DNA of 64,000 bases from the NCBI RefSeq assembly GCF_051133435.1, contig NZ_JBPGNY010000005.1, forward strand, positions 248,001-312,000, written 5' to 3'. The translations under genes and the position numbers were made by a program. Position 1 is the first letter of the stretch, and the number at the start of each line of letters is the position of its first letter. The notes under the pieces were generated by a model. That model saw only the letters and a list, made by a program, of their open reading frames with translations. It did no database searches and was not told the DNA's origin. Positions 1 through 7,973 of this stretch are shown piece by piece. Origin of the DNA: JAAYAO01 sp051133435 (GTDB taxonomy: Bacteria > Actinomycetota > Actinomycetes > Propionibacteriales > Propionibacteriaceae).

Positions 1-2
1 AA

Positions 3-938
3 GAGATATCGGTGCCCGAGCCCGTTGCCGATCCCCTGGGCAGACCCGGCCCCGGCCGCTGGGTGCGCCTGGGTGACACCGCCCTGGTCGAGTTGGCCGA
101 CAGTTGTGGCCTGCAACAGATCGATCGGCCCGATGCCCGGACGGCTCGCGACGCCCGCAGCGACGGGCTGGCAACGATCATTCGGCATGCCTGGGCCTCG
201 TCGGTGTCGTCCCTGGTGCTCGCGATCGGCGGGTCGGCCTCCACCGACGGCGGTCTCGGGGTCTTGCGCGGATTGGGTCTGAGCGCCATCGATGCCGACC
301 GACGACCACTGCGCGGTGGCGGCGGTGACCTGCACCGGATCACCGAACTGGACGTATCGGCACTGTCGGCCCCCACCCCGGTGCTGGTGCTCACCGATGT
401 CACCGCACCGCTGTACGGACCGTCCGGGGCCGCGCAGGTGTTCGGGCCCCAGAAGGGCGCGGGCCCGAACACCGTTGCCGACCTGGATGCCGGCCTGCGG
501 CATTGGGCCGGTTTGTGGACCGCTCTGGGCAGGCCGCCCGAACTGGCCGAGCAACCCGGTGCGGGGGCGGCTGGGGGCATCGGGTTCGGGCTGAGTGCGG
601 GCCTGGGGGCGCGGCTGAGCCCCGGGGCGGCTTGGTTGTTCGAACGCACCGGTCTGGCACGGGAGTTGGCCCGGGCCGATGTGCTGATCACCGGTGAGGG
701 CGCCTTCGACGCGCAGTCACTCACCGGCAAGGTCGTTGGTCAGGTGCTGCGGATGGCCGGGCCCGCCCGGCGGTGGGTGGTTGCGGGCCGGGCCGATCAG
801 CAGGTGTCGGTGGATGCCCGGGTGCTGTCACTCAGCGATCTGGCCGGTGGCCCGGAGTCGGAGATGGCCGATCCCCGGCGTTGGTTGCGAGCGGCCGGAC
901 GTCAGGTGGCCAGTGAGGCCCGCTCGGGGCTGCGCTGA
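3..938 (+). CDS. Glycerate kinase (partial, N-terminus outside window)
   Basis: This is the C-terminal part of a glycerate kinase of the GlxK/GarK family, which phosphorylates D-glycerate with ATP in the cytoplasm. The frame is open to the left edge, so the GTG at 12 is probably internal. About 310 residues are visible against roughly 370-380 in the family, so some 60-70 are missing. Visible family motifs are GGSASTDGGLG (around residues 73-83 counted from the GTG) and TGEGAFDAQSLTGK (around 228-241), both part of the Rossmann-like kinase core. Its 3' end overlaps the convergent ferrochelatase gene by 37 nt. Assignment to the family is confident. Whether the product is 2- or 3-phosphoglycerate cannot be read from the sequence. 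Confidence 0.85.
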   Translation, partial: EISVPEPVADPLGRPGPGRWVRLGDTALVELADSCGLQQIDRPDARTARDARSDGLATIIRHAWASSVSSLVLAIGGSASTDGGLGVLRGLGLSAIDADRRPLRGGGGDLHRITELDVSALSAPTPVLVLTDVTAPLYGPSGAAQVFGPQKGAGPNTVADLDAGLRHWAGLWTALGRPPELAEQPGAGAAGGIGFGLSAGLGARLSPGAAWLFERTGLARELARADVLITGEGAFDAQSLTGKVVGQVLRMAGPARRWVVAGRADQQVSVDARVLSLSDLAGGPESEMADPRRWLRAAGRQVASEARSGLR

Positions 939-1969
939 TTGGCACAGCAGTTGGCCGCACACGGCGTCCACGTCTGCCCGCCGGCGATCAGATCCGGCCG
1001 GGGTTCGCTCCCCCGCGCGACCCGGGCTCGATCGGCCAGCGCGTCGCACAGCATCGCCACGAACCGTGGGTCGGTGCCCACTGTGGCGGCCCGGACGAAG
1101 TCCATTCCCACTTCTGCGGCGGTGGCGGCGGCCTCGATGTCGAGGTCGTAGACCACCTCCATGTGGTCGGAGATGAACCCGAAGGGCAGCACCACCACCG
1201 ATCGTTCCCCCTGTTCGGCCAGTTCGCGGAGCCGGTCGTTAATATCGGGTTCCTGCCAGGGCACCGTGGGCGGCCCGGAACGGGAGCAGAAAGCAAGTTC
1301 CCAGGTGAGTTCGGCACCCAGGGCCTCGCCGGCCCGCCGGGCGATGTCACCGGCCAGGTCGAGGTGCCAACGCAGGTAGGCCCCACCGTCGGGACCGGAG
1401 GCGGAGTCCATCGATTCGGGAATCGAATGGGTCACGAACACCACCCGGGGCCGTTGCCGGGCCCGTTCGATGCCGGCCAGCAGGGCATCGGCCTGGGCGC
1501 GGGCGAACCCCTGCCGATGGGCATAGGGGGTGACCAGATCCACCTGCGGCGGGTCGGGCACCTCGGCCAGGGCGTCATGCAGGTTCTCGCGGTACTGCCG
1601 GCAGGAGGAGTAGGACGGATAGGCGCTGGTCAGCACCGCCAGGACGCGGCGATGTCCGGCATCGACCAGAGCCTGCAGGGCTTCGGGCAGGAAGGGCGGC
1701 GCATTGCGGTTGCCCCACTCGATCGGCAGGTCCCATCCCCGGTGGGCGAACTCGGACGCCAAGTCATCGAGCAGTTGTCGATTGGCGGCGTTGATCGGGC
1801 TGACGCCGTCGAAGTGGTCGAGGTAATGGCGGGACACCTCTCGCAGCCGGTCTTCCGGGATGCCTCGGCCGGCGGTGACCCGCTGCATGAAAGGCAGTAC
1901 TTCGTCGGGTCCTTCGGGGCCGCCGAAAGAGACCAGGAGCACCGCGTCGTAGGGCTGCAGTTCGGACAT
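902..1969 (-). CDS. hemH: Ferrochelatase (coproporphyrin ferrochelatase type)
   Basis: This 355-residue protein inserts Fe2+ into a porphyrin at the end of haem synthesis. In actinobacteria the substrate of this family is normally coproporphyrin III (the CpfC/HemH branch), so that substrate is inferred. The N-terminal LLVSFGGPEG motif, the catalytic His in VFVTHSIPESMD (H181) and the GFISDHMEVVYDLDIE motif are intact. The tail carries a CxxxCC cluster (TPCAANCCANQ), which fits the [2Fe-2S] cluster known in actinobacterial ferrochelatases; C123 in SSCRQYREN may be the remaining ligand. No good Shine-Dalgarno precedes the ATG. The 3' end overlaps glycerate kinase on the other strand by 37 nt. 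No other haem gene is nearby. Confidence 0.93.
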   Translation of the reverse strand: MSELQPYDAVLLVSFGGPEGPDEVLPFMQRVTAGRGIPEDRLREVSRHYLDHFDGVSPINAANRQLLDDLASEFAHRGWDLPIEWGNRNAPPFLPEALQALVDAGHRRVLAVLTSAYPSYSSCRQYRENLHDALAEVPDPPQVDLVTPYAHRQGFARAQADALLAGIERARQRPRVVFVTHSIPESMDSASGPDGGAYLRWHLDLAGDIARRAGEALGAELTWELAFCSRSGPPTVPWQEPDINDRLRELAEQGERSVVVLPFGFISDHMEVVYDLDIEAAATAAEVGMDFVRAATVGTDPRFVAMLCDALADRARVARGSEPRPDLIAGGQTWTPCAANCCANQRSPERASLAT

Positions 1970-1985
1970 GACCGGCAGTGTTTCA

Positions 1986-2014
1986 TGTCGCGACAGTTTC
2001 GATGCGTGCGACAG
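1986..2014. promoter_or_regulatory. Palindrome and half-site repeat upstream of ferrochelatase
   Basis: A perfect 10-bp palindrome TGTCGCGACA lies at 1986-1995, 17 nt upstream of the ferrochelatase start. A second half-like copy TGCGACAG lies at 2007-2014. The position between two divergent genes suits an operator, but the sequence matches no regulator site I can name. It could be chance in GC-rich DNA. Confidence 0.3.
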
Positions 2015-2108
2015 AATCTCCTGACCGCGGCGTGGCGCGGTTGCTTGCCACCCACCCCCGCCCCTGCCATTGTTGATTCACCTATTTATCTACTTGAAGG
2101 GCATCACC

Positions 2109-2354
2109 ATGGGCATCGGTCTTGGGGTCTTTCTGTTGGCGGTCGGTGCGATTCTCACCTTCGCCGTCAATGTTGATATTCCCGGCGTGAACGACGACAT
2201 GCTCGGCTGGATTCTGATGGGCGCGGGCCTGCTTGCCCTCATTCTGGCCATCGCCTTGCGTGGCCGCCGCCGGGTGCGTACCACCACGACCACCGACCCC
2301 GCCGCCCGCGGCGAGGTGGTCGAACACCGTGAGGATCGTGCCGATCCGCTCTGA
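2109..2354 (+). CDS. DUF6458 family small membrane protein
   Basis: This 81-residue protein has two hydrophobic segments (around residues 2-20 and 34-52), followed by an RGRRR stop-transfer patch and a short hydrophilic, Thr-rich then acidic tail. The pattern matches the actinobacterial DUF6458 family, which has no known function. I chose the ATG at 2109 because GAAGGG sits 8 nt upstream and the first transmembrane segment begins immediately. An in-frame TTG at 2070 would add 13 unlikely residues. It is divergent from ferrochelatase and is followed by a hairpin terminator, so it looks monocistronic. Confidence 0.75.
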   Translation: MGIGLGVFLLAVGAILTFAVNVDIPGVNDDMLGWILMGAGLLALILAIALRGRRRVRTTTTTDPAARGEVVEHREDRADPL

Positions 2355-2370
2355 TCGGCACACCCCCCGG

Positions 2371-2403
2371 CCCTGCCATCGGGGTTTCGCCCGAGTGGCA
2401 GGG
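2371..2403 (+). terminator. Hairpin terminator after the DUF6458 gene
   Basis: CCCTGCCA (2371-2378) pairs with TGGCAGGG (2396-2403), and inside it CGGG pairs with CCCG around a GTTTCG loop. There is no clear T-tract afterwards, as is common for actinobacterial terminators. It separates the DUF6458 gene from sepH. Confidence 0.5.
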
Positions 2404-2439
2404 TAGGTTTGCGCACAGGTGAGCCGACAGGAGGTAGGC

Positions 2440-3471
2440 ATGGAGAGCGGTTTGACGCCTCGGGAGATCCAGGAGCGGATCCGTGCCGGTCAGTCGCTCG
2501 ATGAGGTCACCGAGGTTGCCGGCATGCCCCGCGATCGGGTGGAGCGCTTCGCCCTCGCGGTCTACGACGAACGCCGACACCTGGCCGAACAGGCCCGGGA
2601 GCACTCGGTGCGTCGCACCGGCGAGTCGGGGAGCCACCGCTTGCTGGGCGAAGTCGTGGAGGCCTGGTTCGCCGAACATCAGGTCGACCCCGAGACGGTG
2701 ACCTGGGATGCCACCCGCGGTGAGGATCGCCACTTCTGGACCGTCACGGTGCGCTGGGGCGCAGATGAGCAGTTGGCGACCTTCGGTTACGACGTGCGCG
2801 GCACCTTCGCGGTGGCCCAGGACGATGCCGCCAAGGAACTCATCGACGATGACGGCACGATGGTCGAGCCCGAACCGGAAGACGACCCGGGCAGTTCCGA
2901 CGACGAACCGACGCTCAACTACGCCGACCAGTTCGCCATCGTCAACGTGATCCAGGACGAGGACGCCGTTGATGACGAGGATGCCGACGACGACCACGAG
3001 GACACGGTCTCGGGCCCCTTCGACCTGCAGGACATCGTCCCGACGCCCGAATCCGAGTTGGACGCGCTCTATGCGATGTTGCGCGGCCACCAGGAGGATT
3101 CGGTCAACATTTACGCCGGGCTGACCGACCCCGAGCCCGCCCAACCCAAGACTCGGCGGCGCCGACGGGGACGCAAACGCGACCCCGAAGCCGAGCCGCC
3201 CACGTTCGAGGAGCCGACGCCCGAGCAGCACCCTGCTGAACAGCCGGCTTCCGAGCAGTCCACTGCCGAGCAATCCCCTGCCGAGCAGCCGACCCCGGTG
3301 GGTCGACCCGCACCCGAGCAGGCACCCGCCGGTGACTTGGAGCAGCCCTCGCTGTTGGAGGACGACAGCCCGGCTCCGCCGCCGGCACCCGCGCCGAAAC
3401 GCAAGCAGCGCAGGCGTGCCGCGGTGCCCAGTTGGGACGAGATCATGTTCGGCGGCCCGACCAAGGAGTAG
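2440..3471 (+). CDS. sepH: Septation protein SepH (DUF3071)
   Basis: SepH binds FtsZ and promotes its assembly at the division site in actinobacteria. The 343-residue product has the conserved N-terminal DUF3071 domain with a helix-turn-helix-like start (LTPREIQERIRAGQSL), then an acidic Asp/Glu-rich linker (around residues 125-200). A disordered Pro/Ala/Glu/Gln region with AEQ repeats follows, and the C-terminus ends in the conserved VPSWDEIMFGG motif. I chose the ATG at 2440 because AGGAGG lies 6 nt upstream; the GTG at 2419 lies upstream of that site and is less likely. It is followed by a convergent phosphatase-fold gene, with DUF5998 beyond it, a neighbourhood I recall as common in actinobacteria. 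Confidence 0.9.
   Translation: MESGLTPREIQERIRAGQSLDEVTEVAGMPRDRVERFALAVYDERRHLAEQAREHSVRRTGESGSHRLLGEVVEAWFAEHQVDPETVTWDATRGEDRHFWTVTVRWGADEQLATFGYDVRGTFAVAQDDAAKELIDDDGTMVEPEPEDDPGSSDDEPTLNYADQFAIVNVIQDEDAVDDEDADDDHEDTVSGPFDLQDIVPTPESELDALYAMLRGHQEDSVNIYAGLTDPEPAQPKTRRRRRGRKRDPEAEPPTFEEPTPEQHPAEQPASEQSTAEQSPAEQPTPVGRPAPEQAPAGDLEQPSLLEDDSPAPPPAPAPKRKQRRRAAVPSWDEIMFGGPTKE
3221..3290 (+). repeat. Degenerate AEQ-type tandem repeat inside sepH
   Basis: The linker of SepH contains about five degenerate copies of a 12-15 nt unit encoding PAEQ/ASEQ/TAEQ. The copies differ at synonymous positions, so this is an old or selected low-complexity repeat rather than a recent slippage product. It encodes disordered spacer between the N-terminal domain and the C-terminal FtsZ-binding motif. 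Confidence 0.7.
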
Positions 3472-3499
3472 CCCGGATTCGGGCGATGCTCCCCCGCGT

Positions 3500-4624
3500 T
3501 CAGCAGACCAACAGCGGGATGGTCACCTCGACCGGGGTCAGCGAACCGTGCTGGCCGACCAGGCCCAGCTCCCGCATTTGGGTGGTGGTCATCAGTGCCG
3601 ATTCGTCGGCCATCGCAACCAGCAGGTGTCCGTAGCGCAGGGAGACCTCGGGGCTGACGTGCCCGAACCAGCCCTCGTCGAAGGCCTCGTCGCGGGTGCG
3701 TACCCAGGCGCGCTCCCCCAACACGTCGCGCCAGCGCCGGGCCACTGCTTCGAGTGGTTCCTGGTCGACGTACAACTGTCGCAGCCGGCCCTCGCCGGCG
3801 ATCAGGTCGATCCCGGCCATCAGATCGGGATGCGATTCGATGATGATCTGGTTCTGCTGCGGAATGTCGAGCATGCCGTGATCGCCGGTGATCACCAGCC
3901 GGACGTCGTCGGGCAGGTCTTCGCGGAGGTGTTCCACCAGCCCGTCGATCCGGATCAGTTCATTGCGCCATTGCGGTGACTCGCACCCGACCGTGTGGCC
4001 GGTGTGGTCGAGTTCGCGTTCGTAGACGTAGGTGAGGGTCTTCGGGCCGTTGACAGCGGCTGCGACGGTCAGCTCGACCCGCTGGTCTTGGTCGCGTTCG
4101 TCATGGATGCCGTGGAAGACCGGGCCACGCAGGGCGGCGAAAGTCAGCCCGGAGCCCTCGAAGCGTGCGGGTGCGACGCTGGCGGTGTCGATACCGGCGG
4201 CCCGGAAGGTTTCGAAGCAGGTGGGGTGCGGCTGGTATTCCCGAGGGGTGACCGCCGAATCCCAGATCAGGGCGTTGAACAGTTCGCCGGTGCGCGGCAT
4301 CCGGGAGGAGTAGCCCACCATGCCGTGCTCCCCCGGTGGCAGGCCGGTGCCCAGGGAGGTGAGGCTGGTGACGGTGGTGCTCGGCACCCCGGAGGTCCAG
4401 GCCCGCTCCTGGGCGGTGGCCAGTTCGGTCAGGAAGGGGGCGGCGTCGGCATGGTCGCGCAGGTTGTACCACCCCAACCCGTCCACCATCAGCAACACCC
4501 AGCGCTCACCCTCGGGCAGGGGGTTGTGCTCGGTATGGCCGACCCCGAGGCGTTCCCCGATGGCAGGCAGAATCTCGGCGATGGTGTCCGTGCCGTAGCG
4601 CGGTAGCACCGGTGCTGCACTCAC
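3500..4624 (-). CDS. Alkaline phosphatase-superfamily (nucleotide pyrophosphatase-like) protein
   Basis: This 374-residue protein belongs to the alkaline phosphatase/phosphodiesterase superfamily. Metal-binding and nucleophile motifs are visible: MVDGLGWYN (first metal Asp, around 48), the Thr-rich VPSTTVTSLTSL block that carries the nucleophile Thr, ELDHTGHTVG and ITGDHGMLDIP. No signal peptide or membrane segment is seen, so it is predicted to be cytoplasmic; its substrate is unknown. It overlaps the upstream DUF5998 gene by 4 nt and faces sepH. A small GCCCG-GATT-CGGGC hairpin at 3471-3484 sits between the two convergent genes. Confidence 0.8.
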   Translation of the reverse strand: MSAAPVLPRYGTDTIAEILPAIGERLGVGHTEHNPLPEGERWVLLMVDGLGWYNLRDHADAAPFLTELATAQERAWTSGVPSTTVTSLTSLGTGLPPGEHGMVGYSSRMPRTGELFNALIWDSAVTPREYQPHPTCFETFRAAGIDTASVAPARFEGSGLTFAALRGPVFHGIHDERDQDQRVELTVAAAVNGPKTLTYVYERELDHTGHTVGCESPQWRNELIRIDGLVEHLREDLPDDVRLVITGDHGMLDIPQQNQIIIESHPDLMAGIDLIAGEGRLRQLYVDQEPLEAVARRWRDVLGERAWVRTRDEAFDEGWFGHVSPEVSLRYGHLLVAMADESALMTTTQMRELGLVGQHGSLTPVEVTIPLLVC

Positions 4625-5220
4625 CGCTCCACACCCGCCACACGCTGGAGCCGGGCGGCGAAGGCCACCAGTTGGGCCACCGACTCCTCACCGTCGGCAG
4701 CCACGCTCATCCGCACGGTCAGGTCGTCGGCGACCATCAAGCCCGAATAGCCGTGGTCGGCATCGCAACTCGGGTCGCCGCAGGTGGCGGGTTCCAGGTC
4801 GAGCCGGCGGGCGGTGCCCCAGCCGACCGAGAGCCAGGTTTCGGTGACGGTCTTGTCGCCGGGACGGTACTCATCGGGCCGGGTCACCACCCGGGTGAGT
4901 GCCACTGCGCCGAGCTTGGCCAGCGGCACGGTTTCGGTCGAGGTGGCGGCCTGCAGGGTTCCGGTGGCCTCGTCGTTGGCCTCGTCGGTGTGGCCGATGA
5001 TCAGCCGGGTCGGGGTCTGCACCAGGATCGTCAGGTGACGGTGGATCTCGTCGCGGTTGAAGGTCGGTTCGTGATGCACCACGAAGTCGACGATCTCTTC
5101 ATCGCCGACGGCCAGGTGCACTGCTTCTTCAACCAGGTCGGGGAAATATCCGCACGCCTCGATCTGCTCACGCAGTCGGGCGTGGGAACCGACTCCTGGG
5201 TTCAACGGGGGCCTGTGCAT
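4621..5220 (-). CDS. DUF5998 family protein
   Basis: This 199-residue soluble protein matches the actinobacterial DUF5998 family, whose function is not known. Visible features are an N-terminal amphipathic helix region (LREQIEACGYFPDLVEEAV), a central beta-rich part and a CGDPSCDADHGY patch, whose two Cys, His and Asp residues could bind metal. That binding is speculation. The ATG-TGA overlap of 4 nt with the downstream phosphatase-fold gene indicates translational coupling and probably a two-gene operon. Confidence 0.7.
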   Translation of the reverse strand: MHRPPLNPGVGSHARLREQIEACGYFPDLVEEAVHLAVGDEEIVDFVVHHEPTFNRDEIHRHLTILVQTPTRLIIGHTDEANDEATGTLQAATSTETVPLAKLGAVALTRVVTRPDEYRPGDKTVTETWLSVGWGTARRLDLEPATCGDPSCDADHGYSGLMVADDLTVRMSVAADGEESVAQLVAFAARLQRVAGVER

Positions 5221-5289
5221 TGGGTCATCATGACACGTTCGGGCCGGTAAAGCGGACTCGCCGGTAACCGATTGCGCGACCGTCGCCGC

Positions 5290-7926
5290 TCAGCCCAGGG
5301 TGCGGGCTTGGGCGTCGCGCTGCCCGGCCGGGACGACCTGGGCCCGGGCACCGAGTACCCACAGGTCGTCGGCGCCGGCCAGCACCGGGGTCAGCACCAG
5401 TTCGGACAGTTGCGGCAGCGCGTCCTTCAACGCCACCGTCCGGTGCACCAGGTCGTACACCCGTTCCAGGTCCACCGGGGCAGCCCCGTCGCGTCCCATC
5501 AGCAGCGGGGCGGCCTTGAGTTGGGATACCAGTTGCACCGCATCGGTACGGGTCAGCGGGGGCACAGCCCAGGACACGTCACCCAGTAGTTCGGAGGGCA
5601 ACCCGTCCACCCCGATGCTGACCATCGGCCCGAAGGACGGGTCTTCGATGGCCCGCAACCGCAACGCCACACCGGGTGGCGCCTGGGGTTGCACCACCGG
5701 GTGGGCGAGTGCTTGATCATCGGCACCGCCGACGCCGAGGGCGGCCACCAGAAGCCCCAGATCCTGCCAGGCCTCCTCCATCTCATCGGCCGAGTCGAGG
5801 TTGCGGAAGACACTGGCCAGGTCGGGCCGGCCGCGCACCCCGGGACGGGTCGCCTTGAGCACCACCGACCAGCCGTACTCCTCGGCGGCGGCGATCGCCT
5901 CTGCCGCGGTCTCGACGTGCCGGTGGGTCACCACCGAGATACCGCAGGCGGCGAGCAGTTCCTCGCATTCGCCGTGGCTGAGGCGCCGGCCGAGCGGGCT
6001 TTCGGCCAGCACCCGTTCGATCAGGGCCTGGGCGGCCTCGAGGTCGGCTTCGGGCTCCACCACCTGGGCGTTCTCCTGCTCACCTCGCCACAGTGCGTAG
6101 TTGGTGATTTCGCCGAGTGCTTGCACCGCCTCGCCGTAGTTGCTGAAGGTCGGCAGTTGGCCGGGCCCATCCGGCCCGGTTTCCTCGGCCTCGACCGCGG
6201 TGAAGTCCAGAAACACCCCGATCAGGGGTTTGCTGCTGGTGGCGGCCAACACGCTCAGGGCTTCGTGGGCCAGCAGTGGCGAGTCGTCCTCCAGCAGGGC
6301 GATGGTGCACACCACCGCATCGACCGTGTCGTCGGCCAGCGCACGTTCGGCGGCGGCCACGGCGGCCTGCCAGTCACCGGTGGCGGTCACCACGGCGGGG
6401 TCGGGCTGCAGCCCGTTGCGGATGCAGTGGGCGACGACGTGGTGGCTCAGCGCCAAGGAGGTGGTCACCACCCGCACCCGGCGCCCCCGGGGCAAGGGTT
6501 GGCGGGCGAGGATCTGGGCGATGTCGTACATGTGGTCGCGTCGATCGACCACGATCACCCCGGATTGGCGGAACAACGAGTCGATCGCTGCGGCCGGGGC
6601 CTCGGGCAGGTCATGGCGCACTCCGGCGTGATGGGCTCGTTCGGCGTGGCTGGGGGCGAACACCACCACCGGTTTGCGGCTGGCCAGCCGACGGGCGATC
6701 CGGGTGAACTTGCGCGGGTTGCCCAGGGCGTCCAGGGAAAGCACGCAGACCAGCGTGTCGGGATCGTCCTCCCAGAACTGCATCACGTCGTTGCCGGTGA
6801 CATCGGCGAAGGAGCCGCTGGTGAGGAAGTTCGACACCCCAACGTTGGTGGTCAGGGCCCGGCTCAACAGGATCACCCCGACCGCGGCCGACTGGCTGTA
6901 GATGCCGATCACCCCCGAACGCGGCATCGGTGCCGGGGACACATTGAGTTGTACCTCGTGGTCGGTGTTGATCAGCCCGAGTGCTTGCGGGCCCAACGCC
7001 CGCAGCCCGTGGGAGCGGGCCAGACCGACCAGGGTGGCCGGGTCGAGGACGTCGTGCTGTTCGGAGGTGCTGGCCAGGATCACCACACCCGAGGCGTGAC
7101 GGTCGGAGGCGCGCAACACCAGGTCGGCCACCTCGGACGCCCCGACCGCGGCACAGACCAGGTCGATGTCACCGGTCAACTCGTCCACGGAGGCCACATT
7201 CGGCACCCCACTGACCTCTTCCCCGTCGGTCGCAACCACCTCCAGGGAGCCGCCGAAGCCGGCCGACTGCACGGTGTGCACCAGTCGGCGCAACCGCGCG
7301 GCGGGGCCGACCAGCACCACCCGTTCGGGTTGCAGCAGCCGTCGGATGGAGGCCGCTTCGGCCCGGTGCTCGCGCCGCTCCATCACCGCCATCGAGGTGT
7401 CGGTCGGTTCGATCGGGAACTCCACCACGATCACGCCGTCGTCGAAGGCCCGCTTCACGGTGTAGCCGGCATCGGCGAAGACCCGCACCATCCGGCGGTT
7501 CTGCGGCAACACCTCGGCGGTGAACCGGGTCAGTTGCCGCTCCCGGGCGGCCTCGGCGAGGTGCTCCAGCAGTAACTGGCCCACCCCGCGGCCCTGGTGT
7601 CCGTCCTCGACCAGGAAGGCGACCTCGGCGTCGGTCGCCGACACCCGGTCGTAGCGTCCCACCGCGATCATCCGGTCGCGTTCGACCAGAATCAGCGCCA
7701 CCCGGTCGTGGTAGTCGACAACGGTGAACTTTTCGATGTCGGCGTCGCTGAGCACCGGGTAGGGGGCGAAAAAACGCAGATACTTCGACTCGTCGGAGAC
7801 CCGGGAGTAGAAGTCGACCAGCAGATCGGCATCATCGGGGCGGATGGGTCGCAGTCGTGCGGTGCCTCCGTCGGTGAGGACGACGTCGGCTTCCCACTCC
7901 CACGGATAGCTCTCGGGTGCTGCCAC
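5290..7926 (-). CDS. GNAT acetyltransferase fused to acyl-CoA synthetase (NDP-forming)-like protein (Pat type)
   Basis: This 878-residue protein has a GNAT N-acetyltransferase domain first (around 25-165, with the acetyl-CoA loop QGRGVGQLL at 111-119). A CoA-binding Rossmann domain (around 195-325), a succinyl-CoA-ligase-like region and a C-terminal ATP-grasp domain (around 640-870) follow. This is the architecture of protein lysine acetyltransferases such as PatA, which often modify acyl-CoA synthetases. In the ligase region the usual SHTG phosphohistidine loop of active NDP-forming synthetases appears degenerate (AHHAGVRHDLPEA precedes LFRQSGVIVV), so the ligase half may be regulatory. It starts at a GTG with TAGTCT about 7 nt upstream, suggesting a leaderless message divergent from the App1 gene. 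Confidence 0.85.
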   Translation of the reverse strand: MAAPESYPWEWEADVVLTDGGTARLRPIRPDDADLLVDFYSRVSDESKYLRFFAPYPVLSDADIEKFTVVDYHDRVALILVERDRMIAVGRYDRVSATDAEVAFLVEDGHQGRGVGQLLLEHLAEAARERQLTRFTAEVLPQNRRMVRVFADAGYTVKRAFDDGVIVVEFPIEPTDTSMAVMERREHRAEAASIRRLLQPERVVLVGPAARLRRLVHTVQSAGFGGSLEVVATDGEEVSGVPNVASVDELTGDIDLVCAAVGASEVADLVLRASDRHASGVVILASTSEQHDVLDPATLVGLARSHGLRALGPQALGLINTDHEVQLNVSPAPMPRSGVIGIYSQSAAVGVILLSRALTTNVGVSNFLTSGSFADVTGNDVMQFWEDDPDTLVCVLSLDALGNPRKFTRIARRLASRKPVVVFAPSHAERAHHAGVRHDLPEAPAAAIDSLFRQSGVIVVDRRDHMYDIAQILARQPLPRGRRVRVVTTSLALSHHVVAHCIRNGLQPDPAVVTATGDWQAAVAAAERALADDTVDAVVCTIALLEDDSPLLAHEALSVLAATSSKPLIGVFLDFTAVEAEETGPDGPGQLPTFSNYGEAVQALGEITNYALWRGEQENAQVVEPEADLEAAQALIERVLAESPLGRRLSHGECEELLAACGISVVTHRHVETAAEAIAAAEEYGWSVVLKATRPGVRGRPDLASVFRNLDSADEMEEAWQDLGLLVAALGVGGADDQALAHPVVQPQAPPGVALRLRAIEDPSFGPMVSIGVDGLPSELLGDVSWAVPPLTRTDAVQLVSQLKAAPLLMGRDGAAPVDLERVYDLVHRTVALKDALPQLSELVLTPVLAGADDLWVLGARAQVVPAGQRDAQARTLG

Positions 7927-7933
7927 GGGGACA

Positions 7934-7939
7934 AGACTA
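7934..7939 (-). promoter_or_regulatory. Candidate -10 element for the Pat-type gene
   Basis: On the minus strand TAGTCT lies 7 nt before the GTG start of the acetyltransferase fusion, the spacing expected if transcription begins at the start codon. No convincing -35 is visible. Confidence 0.4.
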
Positions 7940-7960
7940 CGAGCCTGCGCCTGCAGCCGA

Positions 7961-7966
7961 TAGTGT
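7961..7966 (+). promoter_or_regulatory. Candidate -10 element for the App1 gene
   Basis: TAGTGT lies 7 nt before the ATG at 7974. This fits a leaderless transcript. It forms a compact divergent promoter pair with the minus-strand element at 7934-7939. Confidence 0.4.
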
Positions 7967-7973
7967 GCCGTCC

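Noticed and set aside
1163..2176. A 337-codon + strand open frame across the ferrochelatase gene
   Set aside because: Antisense to a conserved enzyme with intact active-site motifs; the translation has no family resemblance.
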